Shown in pieces: positions 16,117 through 25,691 of a stretch of DNA of 64,000 bases. Source of the DNA: Hyphomicrobiales bacterium. Its GTDB lineage: Bacteria > Pseudomonadota > Alphaproteobacteria > Rhizobiales > Rhizobiaceae. The notes beneath the pieces were generated by a model. It did not search any database and was not told the origin of the DNA. It saw nothing but the letters and a program-made list of their open reading frames with translations. Made by a program: the position numbers and the translations under genes. The stretch is from NCBI GenBank assembly GCA_900471925.1, contig UCGV01000008.1, positions 38,914 to 102,913 of the forward strand, given 5' to 3'. Each line of letters begins with the position of its first letter. The stretch's first letter is position 1.

Positions 16117-16500
16117 TTTTGGCCTCCTACTGGGTTACGGGAGAGTGTTGCTGCGTCTCCTGAAGGCTAGGGAGCTATGGTTAATCAAAAGTTAACATCA
16201 TTCAATTTGGCAATCGGTTGGTCCGTCACCACAAATCGACGTAGTGCAATCCCCGGGAGTTTATATCTCCCTTCACGCCGGGGAATTTCCCGATAGCCAG
16301 CTTCGGCCATCAGCCCATGGTCGCGATGCCTGCCATATGTTTCGGCAGTACAGGTGGCTATGCGAATGCCGATCATTGTGGTTTGTTCGATCTTGCACGT
16401 GACGGGCAGGATCATGACCGGGCAAACGAAGGCGAACCCGGATGCGCGGGGGTATGAGACGTGCGATCAGTGAAACGCGATGAGATGGGAATCTGAATCG
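16117..16500. other. Intergenic stretch, possible small minus-strand frame
   Basis: A 76-codon minus-strand frame (16415 to 16185) ends in KLPGIALRRFVVTDQPIAKLNDVNF. It has no ribosome-binding site and no known relative, so it is left as a possibility only. The part near 16180-16200 is AT-rich and may hold a promoter. Confidence 0.35.
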
Positions 16501-17418
16501 ATGCCGAAAGCCGCCGCTGCCGCAAGATATGCGCTTACCTATCTGTCCTGGCCGCTGGTCTTCTTTTCCGGCCTGACGGGCGCGCATTTCGCCTTCGCCA
16601 GTGATACGCCGATGGTCCTGTTTGCGGCCGTCTATGCGGTCGAGGTTCTTCTGCTCTTCGCGCTCGAACGCATCATTCCCTATGAGAAGGGCTGGCTTTT
16701 GTCGGATGGCGAAACGGCCAACGACATCGCCCATACGGTGCTGACCAAGGGCCTCGTCGAACTGGCGGCCCTGGCAGCCGTCATTTTCCCGATGCTTGCA
16801 GCGCGGCTGCTGCAGCCGATTGCCGCCATGCAGTTTACTCTCTGGCCCTCGCACTGGCCGATGGTTTTCCAGGCATCTCTCGCCGTCATCATCGCCGAGT
16901 TCGGGCTCTACTGGGCGCATCGCATCGCCCACGAGCGGCTGTTCTTCTGGCGCTTCCATGCACTCCACCACAGCGTCACCCGGCTCTGGGTCATCAATAC
17001 GGGGCGTTTCCATGTAATGGATTCGCTTTTCAAGGTGGCGCTGAGCCAGATCCCGCTCTATCTGCTCGGCGCGCCGCTACAGGTCTTCTGGTGGCTCGGC
17101 GCGGTCACCGCCTTCATCGGCATCCTTACCCATTGCAATGTCGATATGCGCACCGGCCTCTTCGATCTCGTTTTCTCGACGCCCAGGCTGCACCGCTGGC
17201 ATCATTCGAAGGATCTGCGCGAGGGCAATACCAATTACGGCGAGAATATCGTGCTCTTCGACCAGATCTTCCGCACCTATTTCAATCCCGACCGCCCGTC
17301 CTCGACCGATATCGGCATCAAGGGCCAGATCGCTCCCGATTTTCTGGGCCAGCTGAAGCAACCTTTCACCAAGGATGGCGTGCGCCAGATTCTTGGCCGC
17401 CAACCCAAGCGCGGTTGA
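16501..17418 (+). CDS. Sterol desaturase/fatty acid hydroxylase family membrane protein
   Basis: About 305 residues. Membrane segments are visible near residues 12-35, 38-55, 80-100, 115-135 and 170-200. Histidine clusters of the non-haem di-iron family are present: HRIAHE, HALHHS, HCN.D and HRWHHS, spaced as in fatty acid hydroxylases. Members oxidise lipids such as sterols, hopanoids, carotenoids or ornithine lipids; which one applies here cannot be read from the sequence. An in-frame ATG at 16480 adds seven residues; neither start has a clear ribosome-binding site. Confidence 0.88.
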   Translation: MPKAAAAARYALTYLSWPLVFFSGLTGAHFAFASDTPMVLFAAVYAVEVLLLFALERIIPYEKGWLLSDGETANDIAHTVLTKGLVELAALAAVIFPMLAARLLQPIAAMQFTLWPSHWPMVFQASLAVIIAEFGLYWAHRIAHERLFFWRFHALHHSVTRLWVINTGRFHVMDSLFKVALSQIPLYLLGAPLQVFWWLGAVTAFIGILTHCNVDMRTGLFDLVFSTPRLHRWHHSKDLREGNTNYGENIVLFDQIFRTYFNPDRPSSTDIGIKGQIAPDFLGQLKQPFTKDGVRQILGRQPKRG

Positions 17419-17496
17419 GGGAAAAACCGGTCTCGTCCCGTCATCTTTCTATGACAAGCCTTCTGTAAGAGGCTCAAAACCTCGACGGAGACGGCG

Positions 17497-18537
17497 ATGA
17501 CGACGTTGAAACAGGTGGCGCTGCGAGCCGGATGTTCGATGGCGACGGTAAGCCGGGTGCTGAACCTCAGCGGTCCGGTCAGCCAGGCGGCGGCCCTTCG
17601 CGTGCGCCGTGCGGCCGCCGAAGTCGGTTATCGGGCAGCTATGCCTGCCGCCCGCGGCAGCCGCCGGCCCGTGATCGGCGTGCTGGTGCCGAGTGTCACC
17701 AACCCGGTTTTCGCATCGTCGCTCTCGGGCATCCAGAACCGCATGCTGGTGGCGGGTCACAACGTTCTCATCGCGCAATCGAACTACGACCCCGATCAGG
17801 AGGCCGATGCCGTGGCGGGGCTGCTCGGCGAGCGGCCGACAGGGCTAATCCTGACGGTCTGCAATGGTGAGACCAGCCCGGCGCTGACCCAGGATCTGCC
17901 GCCGACCGTGCTGCTCGGCAGTTCTCCGACCGCACGTTTTCCGGCGGCCGTCACCGTCAACAATTATGCGGCCGGCTGCCGGTTGACCGAACATCTGCTT
18001 TCCATGGGCCACATGCGCATCCTCTATGTCTCCGGCAGCTTCAAGGCTTCGGACCGCGCGCTCCTGCGCTATCGCGGCTATCTGCAGACGATGGAAGCGG
18101 CCGGTGTCGCCCCGCTCGACGCCGTGGAAGTGTCCTTCGTCAGCGGTTATGATCAGATGGATCTTGGCCACGCCCTGCGCAGTTTTGCGCCGACCGCGAT
18201 CATCGGCTCCAACGACCTGATCGCACTCGGCGTCATCGGTGCGATCCATCGCGAGGGTTTGCGGGTGCCGGACGACATCTCGGTCGCCGGCTTCGACGGC
18301 ATTGCCATCGGCAAGCTCATCAGTCCGACGCTGACCTCGATCGAGATGCCCGATCTCAGCATGGGTGCGACGGCGGCCTCCCTGCTGCTTGATATCGTCG
18401 AAAACGACGCGCCGCTGCGGCATCTGGAACTGTCGCATGTTCTGCGCCCCGGCGGCACCGTGCGCAACCTTCTAGACGAAGAAACCGCCGCACCCACAGG
18501 ATGCGACGGTTCCGGATCGACACCGCGAGCAGCTTAA
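17497..18537 (+). CDS. LacI-family transcriptional regulator
   Basis: 346 residues: an N-terminal helix-turn-helix (LKQVALRAGCSMATVSRVLN) followed by a periplasmic-binding-protein-like sensor domain (PVIGVLVPSVTNPVFAS, GSNDLIALGVI, SVAGFDG). It would bind an operator as a dimer and respond to a sugar or related effector. Its stop overlaps that of the convergent SorC-type regulator by 4 bp. No obvious target lies next to it; the sterol-desaturase-family gene is the nearest upstream. Confidence 0.9.
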   Translation: MTTLKQVALRAGCSMATVSRVLNLSGPVSQAAALRVRRAAAEVGYRAAMPAARGSRRPVIGVLVPSVTNPVFASSLSGIQNRMLVAGHNVLIAQSNYDPDQEADAVAGLLGERPTGLILTVCNGETSPALTQDLPPTVLLGSSPTARFPAAVTVNNYAAGCRLTEHLLSMGHMRILYVSGSFKASDRALLRYRGYLQTMEAAGVAPLDAVEVSFVSGYDQMDLGHALRSFAPTAIIGSNDLIALGVIGAIHREGLRVPDDISVAGFDGIAIGKLISPTLTSIEMPDLSMGATAASLLLDIVENDAPLRHLELSHVLRPGGTVRNLLDEETAAPTGCDGSGSTPRAA

Positions 18538-19523
18538 AGCGGATCGCGGACCAGCGTCTCGGCGGTCGATTCATCCGTGATCAGCACGTGGCACAGGGCG
18601 GCGCGCATGGCTGCCTTGATGATTGCAACCTTCTGAAGCCCACCGGCAGCGAGCACGAGGCTGGGCACGCTCTTCAGAGCTTCGAGCGGCGGATGCACGA
18701 CGAGGGAGGCGAGCGGATGGTCGATCGTCTCGCCGTCCGCATTCAGGTAGTGGCCGCAGATATCGCCCACCGCGCCGGCATCGCGCAGCGATGACCAGGT
18801 TTGGCGAGTGATGACGCCATATTCGAGCGATTTCGATTGTTCGGAGAGGTCGATCGCGCTGATCAGCGCCATGTCGAGCTGCGGCACCATGGCAAGGACC
18901 GAGCGGATCGGCTCGCTGCGCAGGAGCGCGTCCCTGAGTTCGCCAGAGTCGGCATACATCGGCGCGGTCAGATAAGAGCAGGTCGCATCGAGCGCGCGCG
19001 CCATCATCGCGGCATTGTCATAGGGATTGATCGACGTGCTCTCCGCCAAGCCCCCGGTCAGCATGACGACGCGATTTTGCATGTCGAAGCGATGCTTGAG
19101 ATTGACTGCGGCTGCGTTGATCGTGCCACCCCAGCTGATGCCGAGGGCACCGCCTTGCGGAAGATGACTTGATATATATTGGCCGGCCGCCGCACCGACG
19201 AAGGGGCGGACATCGCTGTCGGGCAATGGCGAGGGAACGACGACCGCATGCCGGAGGCCGAAGCGTTCGATCAGCGCAGCCTCCAGTTCGTAGCAGGGAC
19301 CACGGTTGCCGACGATGGAAATCTGCACGAGGCCGCTCTGCCGTGCCTCACCCAGCAGCTGATTGACGCGCTTGCGGGTGATCGAAAGACGCTGGGCGAT
19401 CGCCTCCTGCGTCTGGCCTTCCTTGAAATAATACCAGGAGATTCGAGCCAACAGGGCGGGATCTGTCGGTTCGTCGATGCTGACCGCATCAATCTGCTTG
19501 TTTCCCTTGATCCTGTTCGACAC
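18534..19523 (-). CDS. SorC-family transcriptional regulator of the adjacent Liv-type/phosphonohydrolase operon
   Basis: 329 residues from the GTG at 19523, which has GGAGG six bases upstream; the frame runs further but without support. The N-terminus has a helix-turn-helix (TQEAIAQRLSITRKRVNQLL) and the rest is the SorC sugar-binding-type domain (GISWGGTINAAAVNL, VVMLTGGLAES). These regulators bind phosphorylated or small polar metabolites. It diverges from the seven-gene operon starting at 19673; the 149-bp gap contains CACATGTG and a nearby CGTGTGTG that could be operator half-sites. Confidence 0.88.
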   Translation of the reverse strand: MSNRIKGNKQIDAVSIDEPTDPALLARISWYYFKEGQTQEAIAQRLSITRKRVNQLLGEARQSGLVQISIVGNRGPCYELEAALIERFGLRHAVVVPSPLPDSDVRPFVGAAAGQYISSHLPQGGALGISWGGTINAAAVNLKHRFDMQNRVVMLTGGLAESTSINPYDNAAMMARALDATCSYLTAPMYADSGELRDALLRSEPIRSVLAMVPQLDMALISAIDLSEQSKSLEYGVITRQTWSSLRDAGAVGDICGHYLNADGETIDHPLASLVVHPPLEALKSVPSLVLAAGGLQKVAIIKAAMRAALCHVLITDESTAETLVRDPL

Positions 19524-19672
19524 GTCGCGGCCTCCGAATGCGCGGCAGAAATAACCTTGGGAAGCCGTTCCGCGCAACCGGCCTTCATCGAAATCACATA
19601 AGTACCGATATCGTCACATGTGTGTCATCGTGTGTGGCTAAGACGGTTTCAAACAACATCGGAGCCAGTTGA

Positions 19673-20878
19673 ATGCGAAATTTCCTTCTTGCCACCGTCG
19701 CAGCCGTCGCTATCAGCACGCCGGCCTGGGCGGATTTCACAGATAACAAGATCGTCGTCGGCGTATTGGGCGACCAGAGCGGCGTCGTTTCCGACGTCGG
19801 CGGTCCGGGCTCGATCCTTGCTGCAAACATGGCTGTCGAGGACTTCGGCGGTTCGGTCGATGGCACGCCGGTCGAAATCATCAGCGCCGATCACCAGAAC
19901 AAGCCCGACGTCGGTTCGGCCATCGCACGCGAATGGTTCGACCGCAAAGGCGTCGATGTGATCGTCGATCTTCCGCACTCGGGCGTGGTCTTCAGCCTGA
20001 TGGCCATCGCCACCGAGAAAAAGAAGTCACTGATGGTATCAGGCGCTGCCAGTTTCGAAATCACCGGCAAGAGCTGCTCGCCCTATGTGACGCACTGGAC
20101 TGATGATACCTATTCGCTGGCGCAGGGCACGGCGGCGGCTCTCGCCGACCAGGGGCTGAAGTCCTGGTTCTTCCTGACGGCCGATTATTCCTTCGGCACC
20201 GACCTGGAAAAGGATGCGACCAATGTCGTCAAGGCCCGGGGCGGCGAGGTTGTCGGCGGTGCCCGCCATCCGCTAGGAACCACCGATTTCTCCGCACTTC
20301 TTCTGCGCGCACGCAGCTCGAAGGCGCAGGTCGTGGCTCTCGCAAGCGCCGGGGCCGATACGGTCAACGCCATTAAGCAAGCCGGCCAGTTCGGCATCAT
20401 GCGCGGCGGACAAAAGGTTGCCGCTCTTCATGCCTTCGTCACAGATATCAACAGCGTCGGTCTGGAGGCAGCACAGGGCCTGATCGTCACGACCGGCTTC
20501 TATTGGGATGAGAGCGACGGAACCCGGGCATTTGCCAAGCGGTTTTTCGATAAGCATGGCCGCATGCCGACGAGAGAGCAGGCGGGTGTCTACACCAGCG
20601 TGCTGCACTATCTGAAGGCCGCAAAGGCCACGCATAGCGACGACGCTGCCATCGTCAACGCCGAGATGCGGCAACTGCCCGTCGATAAATTCGGCAAACC
20701 GGCGAAGGTCCAGGACAACGGACGCGTCACCTATGATCTCGGCGTCTATCGCGTGAAGGCACCGAGCGAAAGCCACGTCCCCTGGGACTTCTATGAACGC
20801 CTCGCCACGATCCCGGCGGATAAGGCCTTCAAGACCGTGGACCAGTCCGGCTGCGCCATCCCGGCGAAGGCTCAATGA
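19673..20878 (+). CDS. Branched-chain-type ABC transporter substrate-binding protein (LivK-like)
   Basis: 401 residues with a Sec signal peptide (MRNFLLATVAAVAISTPAWA), so periplasmic. The type 1 binding fold is seen in DNKIVVGVLGDQSGVVSDVGGPG, an early Asp/Gly-rich site, and SWFFLTADYSFGTDLEKDA. Members bind amino acids, amides, urea or other small organic ligands, so the name does not fix the substrate. It is the first gene of an operon with ATPases, permease, amidase and two phosphohydrolase-fold enzymes. A ribosome-binding site (GGAG) precedes the ATG. Confidence 0.92.
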   Translation: MRNFLLATVAAVAISTPAWADFTDNKIVVGVLGDQSGVVSDVGGPGSILAANMAVEDFGGSVDGTPVEIISADHQNKPDVGSAIAREWFDRKGVDVIVDLPHSGVVFSLMAIATEKKKSLMVSGAASFEITGKSCSPYVTHWTDDTYSLAQGTAAALADQGLKSWFFLTADYSFGTDLEKDATNVVKARGGEVVGGARHPLGTTDFSALLLRARSSKAQVVALASAGADTVNAIKQAGQFGIMRGGQKVAALHAFVTDINSVGLEAAQGLIVTTGFYWDESDGTRAFAKRFFDKHGRMPTREQAGVYTSVLHYLKAAKATHSDDAAIVNAEMRQLPVDKFGKPAKVQDNGRVTYDLGVYRVKAPSESHVPWDFYERLATIPADKAFKTVDQSGCAIPAKAQ

Positions 20879-21684
20879 GCTTGACCGGCGCAAACGAAAC
20901 AGAGGCGATGGCGGCTCATCCCGCCATCGCCGGCCTGGCGTCCCCTCTGCTTTCGGCGGAGGGGGTGACGGTCAGATATGGCGACTTCCATGCTTTGAGC
21001 GAGGTCTCGCTCGCACTGGCGCCGCTCGGCATCCACGCGGTGATCGGCCCGAACGGCGCTGGAAAATCAACCCTGTTCAACGCGATCAGCGGCTATGTCA
21101 GGCCGACGAAGGGGCGCGTTCTGTTCGATGGCACCAACGTTACGGGCTGGCGTCCCGACCGCCTCGCCCGCTTCGGCCTGGCGCGCTCATTCCAGATATC
21201 GGCGATCTTCCCCGATCTTTCCGTCGAGGATAATTTGCGGATGGCGCTGACCCGAGAGGTGCGCGGTCTCTCGCTGTTGCGCCGGCGAAACAGCCTTGCA
21301 TTGGGAGAGGATGCCGAGCGCCTGCTTGTCGAAACGGGCCTCGCCTCCCGCCGGAAAGACCGCGCCGCCGATCTCCCCTACGGTCGCCGACGCCTGCTCG
21401 AACTCGTAGCAACGCTTCTGCTCAAGCCTCGTCTGCTGATGCTGGACGAACCGATGGCCGGCCTGGCGCGGGAAGATATTCCCGAGGTGACGGCATTGAT
21501 CGCGCGCGCGGCCGATCACTGCGCGGTCGTGCTCGTCGAACATAATCTGCAGGTCGTCGAACGCCTTGCCGGCGAGGTCACCGTGCTTGCGGCCGGCAAG
21601 CTCCTCAGCCGCGGCAGTTATCGCCAGGTGGCAGCCGACCCGCGCGTTCGCGAAGCCTATATCGGTGAAAGCACGCATGACTGA
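20875..21684 (+). CDS. Branched-chain-type ABC transporter ATP-binding protein (LivG-like)
   Basis: 269 residues, Walker A GPNGAGKST near residue 61, signature LPYGRRRLLELVATLL, Walker B LLMLDEPMAGL, H-loop VLVEHNL. It starts inside the stop of the binding-protein gene (ATGA) and overlaps the next ATPase by 8 bp. It pairs with the LivF-like protein to drive the importer. Confidence 0.92.
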   Translation: MSLTGANETEAMAAHPAIAGLASPLLSAEGVTVRYGDFHALSEVSLALAPLGIHAVIGPNGAGKSTLFNAISGYVRPTKGRVLFDGTNVTGWRPDRLARFGLARSFQISAIFPDLSVEDNLRMALTREVRGLSLLRRRNSLALGEDAERLLVETGLASRRKDRAADLPYGRRRLLELVATLLLKPRLLMLDEPMAGLAREDIPEVTALIARAADHCAVVLVEHNLQVVERLAGEVTVLAAGKLLSRGSYRQVAADPRVREAYIGESTHD

Positions 21685-22402
21685 AATAGCCCCGACCACC
21701 ACGCAGCCGGCCCTGGAAGTCCTGGATCTCAAGACCTGGTATGGCGCTTCGCAAGCTCTTTTCGGCGTAGATCTCAACGTCATGCCCGGCGAAGTCGTCG
21801 GCCTTGTCGGCCGCAACGGCGCGGGAAAGACGACGGTGCTGCGCTCCATCATGGGGTTGTTGCCCCGACAGACCGGACGAATCCTTATCGGCGGTCTCGA
21901 TGCGACGACACGTGGTCCCGCCGCGCGCGCTCGCCTTGGCATCGGCTACTGCCCCGAAGAGCGGGCGGTCTTTGCAAGCCTGACCGTTGCGGAAAACCTC
22001 GCCTTGCCCCCGTCGATCGGACCCAGCGGCCTGAGCGAAGCCGAGATATTCGCGCTTTTTCCCAACCTTGAAAGCCGGCGGCATCACTATGGCGGCCAGC
22101 TCAGCGGCGGTGAGCAGCAGATGCTGGCGATCGGGCGCATTCTGCGCACCGGTGCCCGCACGCTTCTTCTCGACGAACCGACGGAAGGGCTTGCTCCCGT
22201 TATCGTGCGGCAGATCGAAGCCGCGCTCATCACGCTCAAGCGGCGCGGCTACACCATGCTTCTCGTCGAGCAGAACTTCGGCTTTGTCCTGCGCGTCGCC
22301 GATCGTGTCGCCGCGATCGAGCACGGTGCCGTCGTTGCGGAGAGCATCGTCGATGATCCTGATCTGGCAGAGCAACGCCTTGCCCAACATCTGGTCCTGT
22401 AA
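21677..22402 (+). CDS. Branched-chain-type ABC transporter ATP-binding protein (LivF-like)
   Basis: 241 residues from the ATG at 21677, overlapping the LivG-like stop; longer in-frame starts fall inside the upstream gene. Walker A GRNGAGKTT, signature LSGGEQQMLAIGRIL, Walker B LLLDEPTEGLAP. Length and motif spacing match LivF. It is followed after 5 bp by the fused permease. Confidence 0.92.
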   Translation: MTEIAPTTTQPALEVLDLKTWYGASQALFGVDLNVMPGEVVGLVGRNGAGKTTVLRSIMGLLPRQTGRILIGGLDATTRGPAARARLGIGYCPEERAVFASLTVAENLALPPSIGPSGLSEAEIFALFPNLESRRHHYGGQLSGGEQQMLAIGRILRTGARTLLLDEPTEGLAPVIVRQIEAALITLKRRGYTMLLVEQNFGFVLRVADRVAAIEHGAVVAESIVDDPDLAEQRLAQHLVL

Positions 22403-22407
22403 AATCC

Positions 22408-24321
22408 ATGTTTGACCTCATCCTCGGCTATCTCACCATCGGCCTCGTCAACGGTTCCTTCTATGCGCTGCTTGCGCTCGGGCTGGCGCTGATCTTCGGG
22501 CTGCTCAATGTGCTCAACATGACGCATGGCGCGCTTTACATGATGGGCGCCTTCGCGGCCTGGGCTGCGGTCGAGAAACTGGGCGTCGATTACCTCTCGG
22601 CCCTCGTCATCGCCACGATCGGTGTCGGAGCGGTCGGGGTTCTCATCGAAAAGATGCTGCTCAGCCGCACCTATGGGCTCGATCCGCTATATGGTTTCAT
22701 GCTGACCTTCGGGCTCGCGACGATATTGCAGGGTCTGTTTCAGGTCTATTTCGGCTCCACCGGTCTGCCCTTTTCCGCACCCGGCTGGCTTTCCGGAGGG
22801 ATCGATTTCGGTTTCATCTTCCTGCCCGTCTACCGGCTATGGGTCGTCGGCGTTTCCCTGTTGACCTGCCTTGCCGCATGGCTTGCCATCGAACGCACCA
22901 GGGCCGGGGCGACACTGCGGGCGGTTTCGGAAAACAGCATGATCGCCGATGCACTCGGCGTGCGCGTCTCGCGGGTGCGCTCGCTCGCCTTCGGTCTCGG
23001 GGCGGCGCTCGCCGGCTTTGCCGGGGCTCTCGCAGCACCCGTCTATCAGGTCAGCCCGCTGATGGGCGCCGATATTCTCCTGGTGATCTTCGCCATCATC
23101 ATCGTCGGCGGCATGGGATCGATCGGCGGCACCCTGGTCGCGAGCTATTGCCTCGCGCTGATCGAAAGCCTGACCCAGGCCTTTTATCCGCAGGCGGCGA
23201 GTTCCGTCATCTTCGTGTTCATGTGCGTGGTCCTCATGGTGCGTCCGCAGGGCCTGTTCGGTCTTGCCATGGTCAAGCGCCATGAATTTCGCGCGGCCCG
23301 ATTGCCGGGCGCCGCCAGCGAGGCAGAGAGCGCTCGGTCCCGGACCGGCCGGCTGGTTCTCTATGGCGCGGCGGCGGTCGTGCTGCTGTTGCTGCCTGTG
23401 GTCGTCTACCCGATCCATCTGGTGAAGATCGCGTGCCTGGCAATGTTTGCCGCCTCGTTCAATTTCCTGATCGGCTTTGTCGGCATTGTCTCCTTTGGAC
23501 AGGCGGCATTCTTCGGCACGGCCGCCTACGTCACCGCCCATGCCCTGGCGGTCTGGAAGCTTTCCCCGGAAATCGCGCTCCTTCTCGGCCTCGCCGCCGC
23601 GCTGACGCTCGGTCTCATCATGGGGGCTTTGGCGATACGCCGCGGTGGCATCTATCAGGCCATGATCACGCTTGCCGTCGCGCAGATGGTCTATTTCGTC
23701 TACGTGCAGGCGCCCTTCACCCATGCCGAGGACGGCATCCAATCCGTTCCGAGGGGCGTGCTCCTCGGACTGCTGGATCTTCGGGACGACAGGACCGTCT
23801 ACGGATTGGCGGTCTGCGCGCTCATCTGTGTCTTCTGCGGTCTTCGCGCGCTGCTTTCCTCCCGGTTCGGCATGGTTCTGGTCGCGATCCGCGACGACGA
23901 GCGCCGCGCCCAGTCTCTCGGATACAATGTCGATGCCTACAAGCTTGCCGCCTTCGCCATCGCCTCTGTCTGTGCCGGCCTTGCCGGTTCGATCAGCGCC
24001 ATCGGCTTTCAGCTGGCGACCCTTTCGGGCGCGCATTGGCAGCAGTCGGGCGAAGCCGTCCTCATGGCTCTTCTCGGCGGCATCGGCACCCTGACCGGCC
24101 CGATCCTTGGCGCGGCCATCACAACCATGCTGCAGCAATGGCTCGCCCCCTTCGGAGCCTGGGTTCAGGTCTTCCAGGGCATCGTCTTCGCCCTTTGCGT
24201 TTTGCTCTTTCGCGACGGCCTCTTGTCCCGTCTCGCCGAACTTGTCGAGAAAATGCGCAAGACCGGCTTAAGAGCCGGTTTGACGCAGCCGGCAACCGGC
24301 AACCCGCAAATCCATTCATGA
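22408..24321 (+). CDS. Fused LivH-LivM branched-chain-type ABC permease
   Basis: 637 residues, double the usual permease length. Residues 1-285 match LivH (GLVNGSFYALLALGLALIFG, NMTHGALYMMGA, IIVGGMGSIGGT). A polar linker of about 25 residues follows (HEFRAARLPGAASEAESA), then residues 310-637 match LivM (FNFLIGFVGIVSFGQAAFFG, AIRDDERRAQSLGYN, GGIGTLTGPILGA). One polypeptide therefore supplies both membrane halves. The fusion is in frame, with no sign of sequencing error. Its stop overlaps the amidase start by ATGA. Confidence 0.93.
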   Translation: MFDLILGYLTIGLVNGSFYALLALGLALIFGLLNVLNMTHGALYMMGAFAAWAAVEKLGVDYLSALVIATIGVGAVGVLIEKMLLSRTYGLDPLYGFMLTFGLATILQGLFQVYFGSTGLPFSAPGWLSGGIDFGFIFLPVYRLWVVGVSLLTCLAAWLAIERTRAGATLRAVSENSMIADALGVRVSRVRSLAFGLGAALAGFAGALAAPVYQVSPLMGADILLVIFAIIIVGGMGSIGGTLVASYCLALIESLTQAFYPQAASSVIFVFMCVVLMVRPQGLFGLAMVKRHEFRAARLPGAASEAESARSRTGRLVLYGAAAVVLLLLPVVVYPIHLVKIACLAMFAASFNFLIGFVGIVSFGQAAFFGTAAYVTAHALAVWKLSPEIALLLGLAAALTLGLIMGALAIRRGGIYQAMITLAVAQMVYFVYVQAPFTHAEDGIQSVPRGVLLGLLDLRDDRTVYGLAVCALICVFCGLRALLSSRFGMVLVAIRDDERRAQSLGYNVDAYKLAAFAIASVCAGLAGSISAIGFQLATLSGAHWQQSGEAVLMALLGGIGTLTGPILGAAITTMLQQWLAPFGAWVQVFQGIVFALCVLLFRDGLLSRLAELVEKMRKTGLRAGLTQPATGNPQIHS

Positions 24322-25685
24322 CCTCAACAGATCGAAGCGATATCGAGATGCAGACGAAGACAATCGCGCCGCCCTCCAGACCCGCGCATCTCTCTGCCAG
24401 GGCGATGGCTGAGGCCCTCTCCAAAGGCGAAATCACCTCCGTCGCACTGGTCGAGGCATGTCTCGATCGTATCGCGGCGCGTGAAAGCGATGTCAGGGCC
24501 TGGAGTTTTCTCGACGCGGCCTCCGCATTGGATCAGGCGCGGGCGGCGGATGCGCGCCGCAGGGAAGGCAGACAGCTTGGTCTCCTCGACGGGATACCGA
24601 TCGGTGTGAAGGATGTCTTCGATACCGCCGATATGCCGTCCGAATATGGCAGTGCGATCTATCGCGGCCGGCGGCCGGTTGCGGATGCCGCAGCGGTTGC
24701 CCTCTTGCGTTCGGCCGGCGCAATCATCATCGGCAAGACCGCGACCTCCGAATTCGGCATGTATCACCCGAGCCCGACGCGCAATCCGCACGACCTGTCG
24801 CGATCGCCGGGCGTTTCGTCGGCCGGTTCGGCGGCCGCCGTGGTCGATCACATGGTGCCGCTGGCGCTCGCCACCCAGCACACGGCTTCGACGACGCTGC
24901 CGGCCTCTTTCTGCGGTGCCGTCGGGTTCAAGCCGACACGCGGTTTCGCCGACATGACGGGGTCCAACATATTGGTACCCCGCCTGACCAATATCGCTTT
25001 CATGTCGCGGTCGGTCGATGATGCCGCCTTATTTGCGGCCGCGTTCGATCCGACGCTCGCCGCATCCGTCACACACGAGCATCTTGCGCCTCCGCGCATT
25101 GCCTTCGTGCGCGGACCCGGATGGCCAAGTGTCGCCCTGGATGCCGCCGTGGCATTGGAGACCCTTCTGGCAGGAATCGCAAACACCGGAGCCTCTGTCG
25201 GTGAAGCGGCTCTGCCGCCCGATTTCGACGACGCGTTGACGGTGGTGATGGGGCTTCTCGACGCCCATCTCGCCTTTCGCTTCGGACGTCTCCCGCCCGA
25301 CGATATCGCGCAACTCTGCCCGCCGCTGCGTGACGGCATCGACAAGGGGCGGTCGATCAGCGCGCCGCGTTATCTCGAACTCGACGGCCAGGCCGATCGC
25401 CTGACCGCGCTTGCGGCCGCCCTTTTCGCCGAACACGATCTGCTGGTCACCCTATCGACGCCGGGCGAAGCCACCCGCCTCGAAGACGGGCCGGGATCCG
25501 GTGTGATGTCCATGCCCTGGAGCCTGTGCGGCCTTCCGACGATTTCCCTGCCTCTTTTAACCGGATCCCAGGGCTTGCCGATCGGCGTCCAGCTCATCGC
25601 GGCGCAGGGCCGTGATCGATACCTCCTCGAAGCCGCCTCCTGGTTCATCGCCAAAGCCGGCTCTTTCAACGCAACCAAAGTCTGA
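24318..25685 (+). CDS. Amidase-signature family enzyme
   Basis: 455 residues, the normal size for the family, starting with ATG at 24318 in the stop of the permease gene. The catalytic Lys lies in GIPIGVKDVFDT, and the two Ser of the Ser-cisSer-Lys triad in GVSSAGSAAAV and TQHTASTTLPASFCG. The usual GGSSGGS and TGGSIR motifs are altered to PGVSSAGS and TASTTL, though the serines remain, so it is probably active but with unusual substrate preference. No signal peptide: it acts in the cytosol after import. The neighbours suggest an amide that yields a phosphonate or phosphoester acid. Confidence 0.9.
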   Translation: MTSTDRSDIEMQTKTIAPPSRPAHLSARAMAEALSKGEITSVALVEACLDRIAARESDVRAWSFLDAASALDQARAADARRREGRQLGLLDGIPIGVKDVFDTADMPSEYGSAIYRGRRPVADAAAVALLRSAGAIIIGKTATSEFGMYHPSPTRNPHDLSRSPGVSSAGSAAAVVDHMVPLALATQHTASTTLPASFCGAVGFKPTRGFADMTGSNILVPRLTNIAFMSRSVDDAALFAAAFDPTLAASVTHEHLAPPRIAFVRGPGWPSVALDAAVALETLLAGIANTGASVGEAALPPDFDDALTVVMGLLDAHLAFRFGRLPPDDIAQLCPPLRDGIDKGRSISAPRYLELDGQADRLTALAAALFAEHDLLVTLSTPGEATRLEDGPGSGVMSMPWSLCGLPTISLPLLTGSQGLPIGVQLIAAQGRDRYLLEAASWFIAKAGSFNATKV

Positions 25686-25691
25686 AAAGCA

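Noticed and set aside
16273..17013. Long minus-strand frame opposite the sterol-desaturase-family gene
   Set aside because: It lies wholly antisense to a gene with clear family motifs, has an amino-acid composition typical of GC-rich antisense frames, and has no ribosome-binding site.
22837..24138. 433-codon minus-strand frame antisense to the fused permease
   Set aside because: It is an antisense shadow with highly charged low-complexity content; the plus strand carries unmistakable permease motifs.
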